This document shows, in pieces, positions 49,114-59,996 of a DNA stretch of 64,000 nt. Source of the stretch: Ottelia alismoides (Eukaryota > Streptophyta > Magnoliopsida > Alismatales > Hydrocharitaceae); the NCBI GenBank assembly GCA_037367405.1, contig JAZKJV010000086.1, positions 868,001 to 932,000 of the forward strand, read 5' to 3'. A program made the translations under genes and the position numbers. The notes beneath the pieces were generated by a model. That model worked only from the letters and a program-made list of their open reading frames with translations, had not been told where the DNA came from and made no database searches. The number at the start of each line of letters is the position of its first letter. The first letter of the stretch is position 1.

Positions 49114-52100
49114 TGATGAATACCCATTCATCACTCTTTATTCTTATATTTTAGCTACAAAAACCTTTGCAAATACATGTAGATAGGTGTAAATACAAAT
49201 AATTAGCAAAAAGCATGCATTGTGTAAAAACTAATAATTAGCATGTTTTTGTGCTAAAATAAAAGAATAAAGAGTCAAAAGAAAAAGAGGGAAATATTTA
49301 GAATAAATATTGAGCGACCTAATCCCAAGGGAGGGCTCAGCATGAGCCTGACCGCATAAAAGCCCAAGTAGAGAGAAATAAGGAAGCTCATATGTGTATA
49401 TACCTGTAAATAAATAAAATAAAAATATTTTCCTCCCAAAAAGAGACCAAAATAGGCTTGTAAATACTTGTACATATTTATAAATATAAAAATCAAAATA
49501 AAAATAGAAAAAAATTAAAAAAGAAAACAAAAACATCACTCATGTACATAGTCACCATGTATATAGCCCATTCATCTTATATTTATGTAGCCTTATAAAT
49601 AAATAAAATTAATTTCTAAAAATTTTGTAAGTATTCTATATGATAAGATGTAAATAAATAAAATAAAAACAATTAAAACAAAAACAAAATAAAAAGAACA
49701 AAATTAAAAATCAAAAATAATATTGTAAATATACCATTTATATATATGTACATATCTATTTATTTCACCTATTTATATAAATAATAAAAATAAAATAAAA
49801 TACCAAATTATTACAAATTTTATTATATAAATAAATAAAATATAAAATTGGAATAAAATATACAAAAATAAACAATTAAAAATTAAAAATACATATGTAT
49901 ATACATGTATATAATAATAATATTTTGTAAATACCTAAAATATATTTCAAAAAAATAAATAAAAATCACAAAAAAATAGAAAAAAATAAAATAAGTATAT
50001 TTCATGTTTTAAGTTTCTTTTAATTTGATCATTTTCTATTTCAAAATAAATAATCAAATAAATGGAATTTGGCGGATTCTGATTGGTCCACGGGGGTTTG
50101 TTGACCCCGGTCAACTCTCCCCCGCGGACCCCCTCCTTGCGGATCCGAGTGCCTGACCCGAATTCTCGATTTATTTCCCACTCGATCCGTCAACCATTTC
50201 ATCCTCGGGCTCCGATTGATCAGCTCACATCCGAGACCCTCGCCCGGGGTGGGTTCTAGGGATCCGAGCTCCATTTTTCACTGCCCGACCCTTTCTTCTC
50301 GGATCCCTGAGCATATAAAAGTTCTCCTCCGGCGAGCTTTTCCCAGATCTTTGGACCTCCCCCTTGACACCTGTGACCTCCTCTGGAGTGCCTGAGCGTC
50401 AGCCGAGTGCTTTGGAGTAGCAGCGAGGCCCGGAAGCTGGGAGCCACTGATCCGGTGGTTTTCACCGCCGTGCGCCGCCGCGAGCGCGCTCAGCCTCGGG
50501 GAGACGATGCCCCCTTGCAGGCAATGACCCCCGAGATCCCCGAGCTCCAGCCCAGTCGACAGCATCCGCTAGGTAACCTTCTTAGGCCGTAGAGTAGCGT
50601 AGATTAAGATTTCTTCGATTTCAGTAGTGTAGCTCCGCCACCTCCGCCTGCCGTCTCCGGTCACCCATTCATCCATCCGACACCGCCACCACCTTCGCCA
50701 GACTTCTCCGCACATTCTTCGTTCATCCACCCAACCCTGACTCGCCCCAAAGCAGGGACTTCGGTCCTCTTCCTCCGTCGCTCGCCGGAGGACCTTCGCC
50801 TCGACGCACCAGCCACCCATTTCCTGCTCTGACGGGTCGAGGCAGTTTGCCCTCGATCCAGCTCTCTTCCTATGCAGGTATCAGGCCTACTCGACCTTAT
50901 CTGGAGGTCGAAACTTTAGAGCACAGGAGCTTCAGGCCACCGCCGTCGCGGGGCCATTCTGGTGGTTCTCCGACTCATTGGAGGGCGCCATCAGCTGCGG
51001 AGCTTCACGGCAGAGCCTTTCCACACCTCCGGAGCAGCAGGGGAGGATAGTAGCGCGTGCATCGGGCCAGCGAAGCTCGCCGACCGACAGTTCTTCCACC
51101 ATCTTCCCCGACCGTCAGATCGGCCTTGACGCTCTAGATCAGATCTCGTCCGTTCATTCATGGAGCAGCCTTGACCGCCAGATCCTTGATGACTCGATCG
51201 CCACCGTTGATCCAGCGAGATTTAGCCACGACGCATCTCGACCGTCAGATCTGGTACGTGGCTGAATCTCATCCGTCAGATCCGAGCCAGACCTACCTTC
51301 GCAGTCCCACGTCGCAGCTCAGCCGACCGATCCTCCACGTGGGCTCTTCCCTGCCGTCGGATCTCGCCGAGGGTCCCCTTCGTCGTGTGTCGCGCATCCT
51401 CCACCGACCGATCAGACACGTGGCGCACATCCAGCTCCTCGGATAATAAATAAGGGGTAAATATCACTTCGGCCCCCTCTTGTTTTGTCTTTACTATTGA
51501 GTCCTGTAAATATTTTAGATAGTTCATTTTAGTTGGTTACATTTGCATTTTGGACCTTATAGTTTCCGGTATTTGCATTTATACCCCTGTCTACGTCGCC
51601 TCGTCACGTGAACTTTATTAGGTTATTTGCATATATAGACCTATAGTTTCAAGGTGTTTCTGAATGAATTTATGTTTCTAAGATTTGCAAATATGCCCTG
51701 TGAATGGTTTGATTGTGCATGTGCGTTATATAGTGAATAATTTACAGTGAAGCTCCTAAACTTTTAGTACATGTTACTAATTAGTCCAGGAACTTAATTT
51801 TTCTTGCAAATAGGTCCTTGAGTGCCTCAGGTCACGCGCTTTGCACGTGGATCCTTGGGAATTTTGCACCGGACCCCCTGGAACTTATTTTAATAGCATT
51901 TATGTCCTTGTGTACTGTGCCCTTGTGTGATTTTAATAAAATAGCAAATCAACTGCAAATTTGATGAAAATTGGATACATGACTCCTGCCATGGTGTAAA
52001 ATTTTCCATAAATTTTGGAGACATTTTAGACACTGTTTGATATTTTTAAAAATTCAAAAACATCAATTTTCATTACTGTCTGATTTGAAAAATCACAAAA

Positions 52101-52860
52101 AAATAATAAAACTTATCTAAAAATTACAAAAAAATTTAGCTACTGGTTATTGTGGCTTGCTTGATTTTCTAGCCAATTTTGGCTATTTTTCATTATCTAA
52201 AACTCATAAAAATTACAAAACCCCTAAAACCTTATAAAAATTCTAATAAATAATCTAAAAATCCAAAAATAATAATTAAGGTGTTCAAATTTTCCTTGTT
52301 TCGTTCTCTATACAGGAAAATTACCTCCAGGCTTATAGGGATTTCTAGATATTTTATTCAGGTCCCTTAAGCTCGGCTGGACAGTCCCTTTATTTTCTTG
52401 CACTATTTGATTTTTAGAAAATAGAATAAAAATCAGAAAAATTCCAAAAAATCACCAAAAATAGTAAAAAACATAAAACACACAAAAATATTTTTATTAG
52501 AATTTTTGACTGATTTTTGATACATTAAATAAATAGTTGAATTGCCTTGTGTTCTTGTTTTCTTGAGTTTCTTAATAAATTAAAAATCCAAAAAAATAAA
52601 AACCCTAAAAACCACCAAAAATACTCTTTTCTTCTCTTTCATTCTTTTTTGACTACTTCGTAGGCCGCAAGTCCATTACGTGCTCCCTGAGTTCGACCCT
52701 GGTCGCTATACCAGGTTAATAAAATAGCAAGACCGCTATTGATTTTGACGTGATTTTATCTCTTATTGGTGGTCTCTTTTTCTGGATTGATCGAGCCTGA
52801 TTGCTTGGGTCGCAACGACCATTTAGCACCTTATACCCGAGTGGTCAGGAGCGGTCGTCA
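49114..52860 (+). repeat. 5' LTR of Athila-like element C
   Basis: 3747 bp. Starts TGATGAATACCCATTCATCA, a 20-base hairpin, and ends GCGGTCGTCA three bases before a tRNA-Asp primer site. Arms at 49131-49155 and 49253-49276 fold the first ~160 bases. TATA box at 50314. CCGTCAGATC-like motifs recur in 51100-51440. GTTCGACCCTGG at about 52691 matches the same motif near the LTR ends of B and D. Frames in 50256-51527 lie in its GC-rich part and have no protein motifs. The right LTR is outside the window. Confidence 0.88.
50314..50320 (+). promoter_or_regulatory. TATA box of C LTR
   Basis: TATAAAA in GAGCATATAAAAGTTCTCC, about 1.2 kb into the LTR at the change from AT-rich to GC-rich sequence, as in D. 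Confidence 0.68.
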
Positions 52861-52863
52861 GAA

Positions 52864-52881
52864 TGGCGTCGTTGCCAGGGA
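52864..52881 (+). promoter_or_regulatory. Primer binding site of C (tRNA-Asp type)
   Basis: TGGCGTCGTTGCCAGGGA, two transitions away from the tRNA-Asp complement. Confidence 0.85.
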
Positions 52882-54272
52882 GCACAGCTTAGTAGTCGTT
52901 TTTCCGCGGTTTTCTTTTCGCGGCTTTTTGTATAGATTCCTGTAGATATATTTTTCTGACATTTTTACAATAATCTGGTATGATACTTGTCTTCTTTCTT
53001 GCGAGGGCCCGAGGACCGCGGAGACGACTTTCGAGGAGCCAGCGTAACCGCGGGATTCGGAGGCGGCTTCCTTCTGTACGGAGCCGCAGGAGAGAGCGAG
53101 AGAGGAGCTGAGTGAGAGAGGATCTTAGATTAGTTTTATTTCCCGCACATTTGAACTATTGTAATAATACAGGTACTCAAAGACAGTTGGACTCTCGGGT
53201 CTATTTCGCCGAGCACCGGTGTGCTCGGGGGACCCTTTAGACTAGTTTAGATTTTTCGCAGCTTTTTTGTGGTTTTAGCTCTTTAGCTGCCTTTTACGGT
53301 TTTCTGTGGTTTTTTCTCAAGCCCCTAGATTTAGGATTTTCTGCTTGACTGTGCCGTAATTAGTAGGATCCCCACACTTAATTGCTTGTCTATTCCTATA
53401 GAGCGATAATTGGACCTACTAATAACTCATTAATAAAAATAGCTTAGTCGCTTTCCTGAGAGCCTACACGCCGCGAGTCTCCCCGTCAAGCGCTACTCCT
53501 GAACTCGACCTGTCGGGAAGAGGAGGGGTGGGTCTAGACCGGACTCTTTGGATCGAGGGAGAGTGACAAAGCTAGACGGTTTTGTCGAGTAGAAATTGCC
53601 TGTTTAGGACTCGGTTTTCACCGCTGCACCATATAGGTAGTTTTATTTCTGTCTTTAAATTCTGCGCGGATCATCTTGCATGTAGACTGCTGGAGTCAGG
53701 TACGTATTTCTATCTCTACATGCATCATTGATTTCTCGCGCATCGGCTTTTTCGTCTTCTCCCCCCTATTTTTGACTAAATAATCAGGAGAACCAAAAAA
53801 TTCATTAGGCATTTTTGCTTGCATTAAAAATATCTAAAAACAAAAACAATAAAATCGGGACTGCTAATCATACTTGACCTAAAAGACACTTTACTGAAAA
53901 TCTGTCTTGGGGAGAGTAACCCCCTCCTTGTTTGGTTTGGATGAGCGAGAGAGTGAACCGTACATTAGGATAGAGCCTCCGATCTTTCTTGACTGATTAC
54001 CGGCTTTCAGTACAGGACAGTCGGTTGAGAAATATCTGGATACCTATTTACCTCACGTAATCGCTCTGATAGACTGAATGATCACCTAAAATAAAATCGA
54101 CAAGATAATTGACCGATCCCTTTCGGTCTTCAGCTTTGTGTGCGTAGGTGAATTGGGGGTTTGCTTGTTCATCTTGTGAGATTGCCAGATCCCTTCGATC
54201 TTTCCCACCTTCCTCCATCTATTTCCCACCCTCCCTCCCTTCAGTCTCCCTCTTCTTCTCCTTTACCCCTGG
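52882..54272 (+). other. Untranslated leader of element C
   Basis: Non-coding, 1.4 kb. Contains a palindromic hairpin at 53209-53228 followed by GGGACC, the phrase GGAGAGTAACCCCC (about 53911) shared with D (about 59463), and the pre-gag phrase CGGTCTTCAG...TAGGTGAATTG near 54125-54155 shared with A and D. Confidence 0.65.
53209..53228 (+). other. Leader hairpin of C
   Basis: CCGAGCAC pairs perfectly with GTGCTCGG around CGGT, 327 bases after the primer site; the whole 20 bases are nearly self-complementary. Confidence 0.6.
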
Positions 54273-55220
54273 ATGATGGATCTCCCTCACTTTGAGCTGA
54301 CTCTTACGGTTTCTTCTAGGGAGGACGGATCTCCGACCAACCTCCCGCTCCCTCCCTCCATTTCATCTCACTACTCTGGGCATGCTGTGCGAGACGTCCG
54401 AGGATTCCAGATAGAGCAGGTACGAGACCCGGACGATGCTATTGCTGAGTTGAGAGCGCACTCCGTTGGTGACCAGAAAGAGCGGTGGAGATCAGCAGAC
54501 ATATCCTATTCCAGAAGGATGGAGGAGCATATAGCACAGGGAGCTGAGTCAGCTTGTACACTAGGTCCTTTCGTCTTGGAGTTGGATTACATTCAGCTAC
54601 TGTCGACATTTTCAGGAGAGGTGCATGAGGAGCCTTATCTTCACCTGTCCGCATTCGAGGAGTTTTGCAGAGCACAGAGATATTCAGATGTCACTGCAGA
54701 GGAGCTGATGACTAGGACCTTCCCCTTCACACTTCAGGACAGAGCCATGAGATGGCATCGCCGATTGGGGAGGACATTCGATACGTGGGGAGATCTACGC
54801 CGAGAGTTTCTACAGAGATACTTCCCTTCACGTAGAGCAGATTTCATGCTGTCTTTAATCACAGAGTTTTCAGTTGACCCCCAAGAGCCATTGCACGAGG
54901 CATGGCCGAGGTTTCTTGACCTCTTGAGGAGATTTCCTAAGCACGGACTTCCACTGACAGACTTGATAGAGATCTCCATGCGGGGGATGACCGCAGAGCA
55001 GATAGCACTGGTGATTACCACATGTGGCGGTTCACACCGCAGTTCAGACATTCACTTACTGGACACCATCTCGAGTTTACTTTCACAGAGATCTTCTTCA
55101 CGAGATACCGTAGTCAGGACAACACATGTGGACGATGCTGTACCAGTGAGGTGTGTTACTTTACATGATGAGTCAGCTTCTACACACCAGCCGAGGACTT
55201 GGAGCAGACATCACCATTGA
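54273..55220 (+). CDS. Gag of Athila-like element C, N-terminal 315 residues
   Basis: Starts at an ATG (MMDLPHFELT). Residues ~113-252 form the retrotransposon Gag domain of the Athila type: EEPYLHLSAFEEF, RTFPFTLQDRAMRWHRRL, TWGDLRREFLQRYFPSRR, PLHEAWPRFLDLLRRFPKHG and TTCGGS. Each has its counterpart in D's Gag. It would form the element's capsid in the cytoplasm. No zinc knuckle is seen. The frame ends at TGA 55218-55220 shortly after the Gag domain, while an open frame of similar composition continues in another phase, so a frameshift near 55150-55220 is likely. D is inserted downstream, separating Gag from any pol. Confidence 0.85.
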   Translation: MMDLPHFELTLTVSSREDGSPTNLPLPPSISSHYSGHAVRDVRGFQIEQVRDPDDAIAELRAHSVGDQKERWRSADISYSRRMEEHIAQGAESACTLGPFVLELDYIQLLSTFSGEVHEEPYLHLSAFEEFCRAQRYSDVTAEELMTRTFPFTLQDRAMRWHRRLGRTFDTWGDLRREFLQRYFPSRRADFMLSLITEFSVDPQEPLHEAWPRFLDLLRRFPKHGLPLTDLIEISMRGMTAEQIALVITTCGGSHRSSDIHLLDTISSLLSQRSSSRDTVVRTTHVDDAVPVRCVTLHDESASTHQPRTWSRHHH

Positions 55221-55671
55221 CAGAGGAGATGACAGCGATAGCAGTGTTTCGGACCCAGAGTCTTCTCGAGTTCCCGTTGTTTTTACAGCTGGAGTTCGAG
55301 GCAGCCCCCGAGTTTTCATTCGACGAGTCTTGGATATCAGATCTTCTGATATTCCAGGAAACGGAGGAGCCCCCGCTTTTGCAGACATTGATTCAGACAC
55401 TTTATATTCCAGTCCCAGAAGACTCAGCTTCCTTTCTGCAGAGATACTTCTTGGACGTAGACAGCTACCAGGACTCAGCCCAGCAGCCACAGCTCGAGGA
55501 GGGACACCACTTTGAGAGTACAGACACAGAGAGTCCTGTCTTCGAGCCTCTTGTCCTCCACTTTGTTGAGAGAGATACACTTCCTGAGGACCAGCTGACA
55601 TCCAGCATAGCCGTAGAGCGAGGATCAGCCACAGACACTTTGCCAGCTTCCGCGGTGTTGACTAGTACCTT
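55199..55671 (+). pseudogene. Continuation of the C gag region in a shifted frame, cut by element D
   Basis: About 157 open codons, acidic and rich in Glu, Ser, Thr and Leu (DESWISDLLIFQETEEPP and similar). No recognised domain. The frame reaches ACCTT (55667-55671), after which element D's LTR begins, and it stops within D's first bases. Probably the disordered linker that follows the Gag domain in this lineage. Confidence 0.45.
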
Positions 55672-58600
55672 TGATGAATCTATGATTCATTAACTTTTCT
55701 GTCGCATTTTGTCTTAAAACCCTTAACAAATACATGTAAATACTCACTAATTCTCATACTTTAACAAAACCCCATTCATGTGTAAATATTCACTTTTAAC
55801 CACTAAATTCATGTAAATAAATAAAGAATCAGAAAAAGAAAAATAAAGGCATATGGAATATATGTATATATATGTAAAATGACTTAAACTATAAATATAA
55901 CTGTAAGATATATTTATAGCCCAACCCCTGAGACCAAGTCAGCATGGATTGGTCGACAAACCAATAAGTAGGGGGAGATAAGGAAAGAAAACCAAATAAA
56001 AATAATCTAACTCATGTATATACACCTTTCACTATTTATAAATAAATACAAAACTTCAAAGAATTTTAATTATTTCATCTTAACTTATTCTTCATCAAAT
56101 CTTTCTCCTAATTATTCATAAAAATATAAATAAAAATATAAAAATAAGTTAAAAATATTACCCTGTAAATATGCCAAGAAACTTAGCTTACAAATTGTCA
56201 AAATCTCAACTTCCGAACATCATAACTTCCTCATACGAACTCCAATTTCACTCTACTCACCTTTAAAGTTCATAAAATAATACTATCTAATTAATAAAGG
56301 TGATTTCACTGAATTCGGAGTCCGTTTGCAAAAAGTCGGTTTTGGGACCAAAAGACAAAGGGGTTTCTGGGCTATTTATTTTATGTAACACACTTTATTT
56401 ATAATTTTCTTAAATTTATAATTTTTAAATTATTTCATGATCTTATATTTTCACCATAAATTATCTCATAATTTTTGGAGACTATTTATTATTTTTATAA
56501 AATCAAACAACCCAAAATATAGGTATAATTGACCTATATAGACACTTACTCTATTTCTTAAAATATGTAAATTAATTCATAAAAATCCATAAAAATTCTT
56601 ATAAGTCTTATTTAATACCCTAATAATTAATAAAATATAAAATTAATTTTTACTTAATTCTTTATTAAATTAAAAATTCAAAACCTATTTATAAGTACAT
56701 ATTTATTAATAAAATATTTATATTTTAAATAATACTTATTATTTATTAAAAGTAATTATACCATAATTTAGAAAATAAATTTATTTAACTTTCTTGTATT
56801 TATACCTATTTAAAATAACGTCATTTACTAATTTATATTTAATTTATAAGTAATTATAAAGTATGGACCAACCAGGTGCTGACACGTGTCAGCACCTGGA
56901 GCTTCTTCTCCAAGAAGCTGTTGCGCCCAGCTGCTCAACCACCCAACTTCCTTGAATTTTCGCGCGCGCTTCTTGAAGCTTCTGATCCATCCAGACCCTC
57001 CATCCTTTCCTCCTAACAACCAGCTACACCGCCAGCCCTTGATCTTGGCTTGGAGCCCAAGCATCATCCCTATAAAAGCTCCCCAAGTTCGCCATTAACC
57101 AACAACTTCTTCAGCTCCCAAGCTTTCCAGCTCCAGGCTAACCGACCCCCATCTTCTTAGCCTCGCCCAGCTCGCTCAGGAGGTGACAGCTCCGATCGAA
57201 GGCGTTCGCGGTGAAGGAGGATCGTCGGAGAAGAGTTCCAAGGTGCTGCGCCGCCTTGCATCGCCGCCATCGCAGCGTGAAGCTCCGGCGAAGGTCGACC
57301 GTCGAGCATTGTTTTCCAGGTCATACACCCGGAATTTCATAGACCTATTCCTTCATCTTTTCGATTTTCTTTCTCGATAGCTGTGCCACGATTAGCGTGG
57401 CTAATCCATTCTTTAGATAGTTTAATCACCCAACTTTAACGCAAAGATTAAAAGCCACTTCGATTCACGTCAATTCGATTCCAATCAACTCGCAAAATCA
57501 TCATCTTCTTCACATCTGGATTTCTTAGCTGAGTTTATGTGCTTTTTCATCCAACTTTTGAGCTTGATTTCTTAACATGTCGGCCGATTCATCACGAATC
57601 GAGCACATGAACATCTTCCTTGCAGGTCCAGGTTCTTCGCACGGTCGTCATTCACCATTGGAGATTTTCGAGCTTCATTAAAAATCAACTCGAAGTTGGA
57701 CCTCCAGGACAGCCTTCAAGCCAACCGTGCCGAGCCGTCATCTTCTTCGAGCTTCCGCCGCCGCTCGGAGCGCCACCTCCGCCAACCCTACCGCGGGCGA
57801 GCTCGAGGGGTAGAGGAGCCACCCCTCTGGCCCCGCCGGAGCTTCAGAATCGCCGGAGTGCGGCCGCCATAAATCGGAGAAGACGTCATCGCCGCCAGGA
57901 GCTCAACGAACTCAAGAACACAGGAAGCACAGTTTGGCGCCACGTGGCACCGCGAGGGCCGCCAGATCGCAGCGCGCACGACTTAATCTCGGCCATTGAT
58001 CACGAAACGGTGGCGAAATTGCACAATAAACCCAGCAAGGTTTCCAGAGTTTCATCCCGCCGCCCAAGTTTCCATTAATTACAATTAGGTCCCTCCGCAG
58101 GGACCTAAATGTAAAACTTTGTTTAGTTTTCTTGCAGAACAGTCCCTGAGGGACCATTTTGAGAACATTTTAATTAGCATTTTCTTACGCTTATGCCCCT
58201 GGGCTGTAGGGGCTGTATCTTGTGCGTTTGACCTCGGATTTCGACGATTCTTGCAGAGTAGTTACACAACTACCCCAACTACTTAGTATAAAGTTTTCGC
58301 TGCTTTTCGACGAGTTTTTAATGTGTTTTGATTTTCTCAAAAATCGCTTCGTTTTGTTTTGTTTTCTTGTGTAGTTCGAGTACGCGGCTCGAACCTCGTT
58401 CACCCTTACTATATCATATCACCTATCCTCTATTCACCTATTATATAATAAATAAATCTTTCGAAAAATATCCCTTTTTGAAAATTAAATAAAAATTTGA
58501 AAAAATAAAATCAAATAAAAATAACAAAAATTAAAAATCACCAAAAAGCATTCCGACTTAGAGAAGAATTAAAATAAAATTACGAGAAGAGAAATCTAGG

Positions 58601-58799
58601 GAATATATTCTGCCTCCTTGAGTTCGACCCAGGAACACTTGCCTGGATAAATATTAGTGAACGGTTTTCCGACAGAGAACCGTAATTTGTTTGATAGGTT
58701 TTAAAGAATCAGAACTTGTTTCGCGGCTTCCGCTACATCGACCACTTTCTTCATCAAATAAAAAGAAAGCCGCGAAACTCGATTCTTTTGACCACATCA
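55672..58799 (+). repeat. 5' LTR of Athila-like element D
   Basis: 3128 bp. Starts TGATGAATC, which pairs with GATTCATTA 3 bases later with one mismatch, and ends ACCACATCA. TATAAAAG at 57071. GTTCGACCCAGG at about 58623 near the end. Inserted into C's gag region; left flank ACCTT. The right LTR lies beyond the window. Frames at 57183-58078 are in the GC-rich leader part and show no domain. Confidence 0.88.
57071..57078 (+). promoter_or_regulatory. TATA box of D LTR
   Basis: TATAAAAG in CATCCCTATAAAAGCTCCCC, 1.4 kb into the LTR. Confidence 0.72.
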
Positions 58800-58802
58800 A
58801 AA

Positions 58803-58820
58803 TGGCGCCGTTGCCGGGGA
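58803..58820 (+). promoter_or_regulatory. Primer binding site of D (tRNA-Asp, perfect)
   Basis: TGGCGCCGTTGCCGGGGA, an exact 18-base complement of the 3' end of plant tRNA-Asp(GUC), three bases after the LTR end. Intact, unlike those of A, B and C. Confidence 0.95.
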
Positions 58821-59996
58821 GGCGTTAGATTCCCTTGATTTGTCATTTTTCGTGATTTTATTATTTTTCTTCTCTTTGTTTTGTTTTTCGTACGGTTTTT
58901 CGTACGGCTTTTTCGTGCGTTGCTTTCTGGGTTTTCTTTTTTAGTTTCTTTACGGCTTTCTCGGCTTTCTCGATATTCTTTTGTGCTAATCATCTTTGTA
59001 GGGCCTGCAGGATCAACCGGGTTCTTCGGAAGCCGAGTCAGTTGAAAGGGCAGAGGTCGGCTCCTTCTTCATGAGTCGACTGCAGAGGAGCAAGGAGTTA
59101 GTATCCTTTTATTTGAGAGAGAAAGGGAGAGAGAGTTGTACTTAGCTCAATAAAACATTCATTTTTTAAGGGGCTTGATTCATCGGATACCGTGTATCTG
59201 GTGAATCAAGGCACCCACCGCGGCTTTTTCATTGCTTATCAGTTTTCCGCGGTTTTCTAGATGCTTGCTTAGGTTTTTCGCTCTATCTGCTTGTGCCTCG
59301 TAGCTAGTTTTAGGACTTGCAACCTAGGTGCTTGCTCTAGGGTTTTAACAAAAAGACAAAAAATAGACGTTGTTTGAAAATCCATAAAAATTGCAAAATT
59401 TAAAATTGGGACTGCTAAAAATATCTGATAAAAAAAACATAAAATCGATTCAATTGATTTGCGGAGAGTAACCCCCGCACATTTCTCAGAGTGCGCGAGC
59501 GAGAGACGACCCTTAATCTAAGAACCGATATTTTTCAAAATACTACTTAGTCCATACACCTGATCATTGTCTTGTCAGTGAGGAAGCTCGGGTAGCCGGC
59601 AACGGTCCGAGAATACTTAGCAGAGTGGGGGATTTAGAGGACATCGCGTAAGGCACCGTCCCCAAGCAACACGGGTAGCCGGAAACGGTCCGTACTTGCC
59701 TCCATACTGGCTGCAAGCAAGTGATCCTCTGTAAGGACTCAGGACAGTATCGCGAGAAATAAATCGGGCACCTATCAGCTCGCACAGCGCACGATAAAAC
59801 ATAATAATTTGTTTGCTAATTACAACCCTAAAACCGAAAAGATAAAAGACCGAACTCTTACGGTCTTCATCAGGGTTGAGTTGGTGAAAACGGGGTTTGC
59901 TTTTGTGTTTGCTTGCGGGGCGTGAGTTTCCGCGACTTTCGCATTTTTCTCTCTCTTGAATCGTACACGTGCTCTCCCGACTTTTTGACATCGAAG
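58821..59996 (+). other. Untranslated leader of element D
   Basis: 1.2 kb without coding sense. Includes a hairpin (59174-59210), GGAGAGTAACCCCC (about 59463) shared with C, a block at 59612-59725 shared with B's internal regions, and the pre-gag phrase ACGGTCTTCATCAGGGTTGA near 59859. Confidence 0.7.
59174..59210 (+). other. Leader hairpin of D
   Basis: CTTGATTCA (59174-59182) pairs perfectly with TGAATCAAG (59202-59210). Inner bases GATA/TATC extend the stem with mismatches. It lies 353 bases after the primer site, about where B and C have theirs. Confidence 0.6.

Noticed and set aside
59913..59996. Start of the D Gag-protease frame at 59913
   Set aside because: That codon is TTG; the first in-frame ATG is at 59997.
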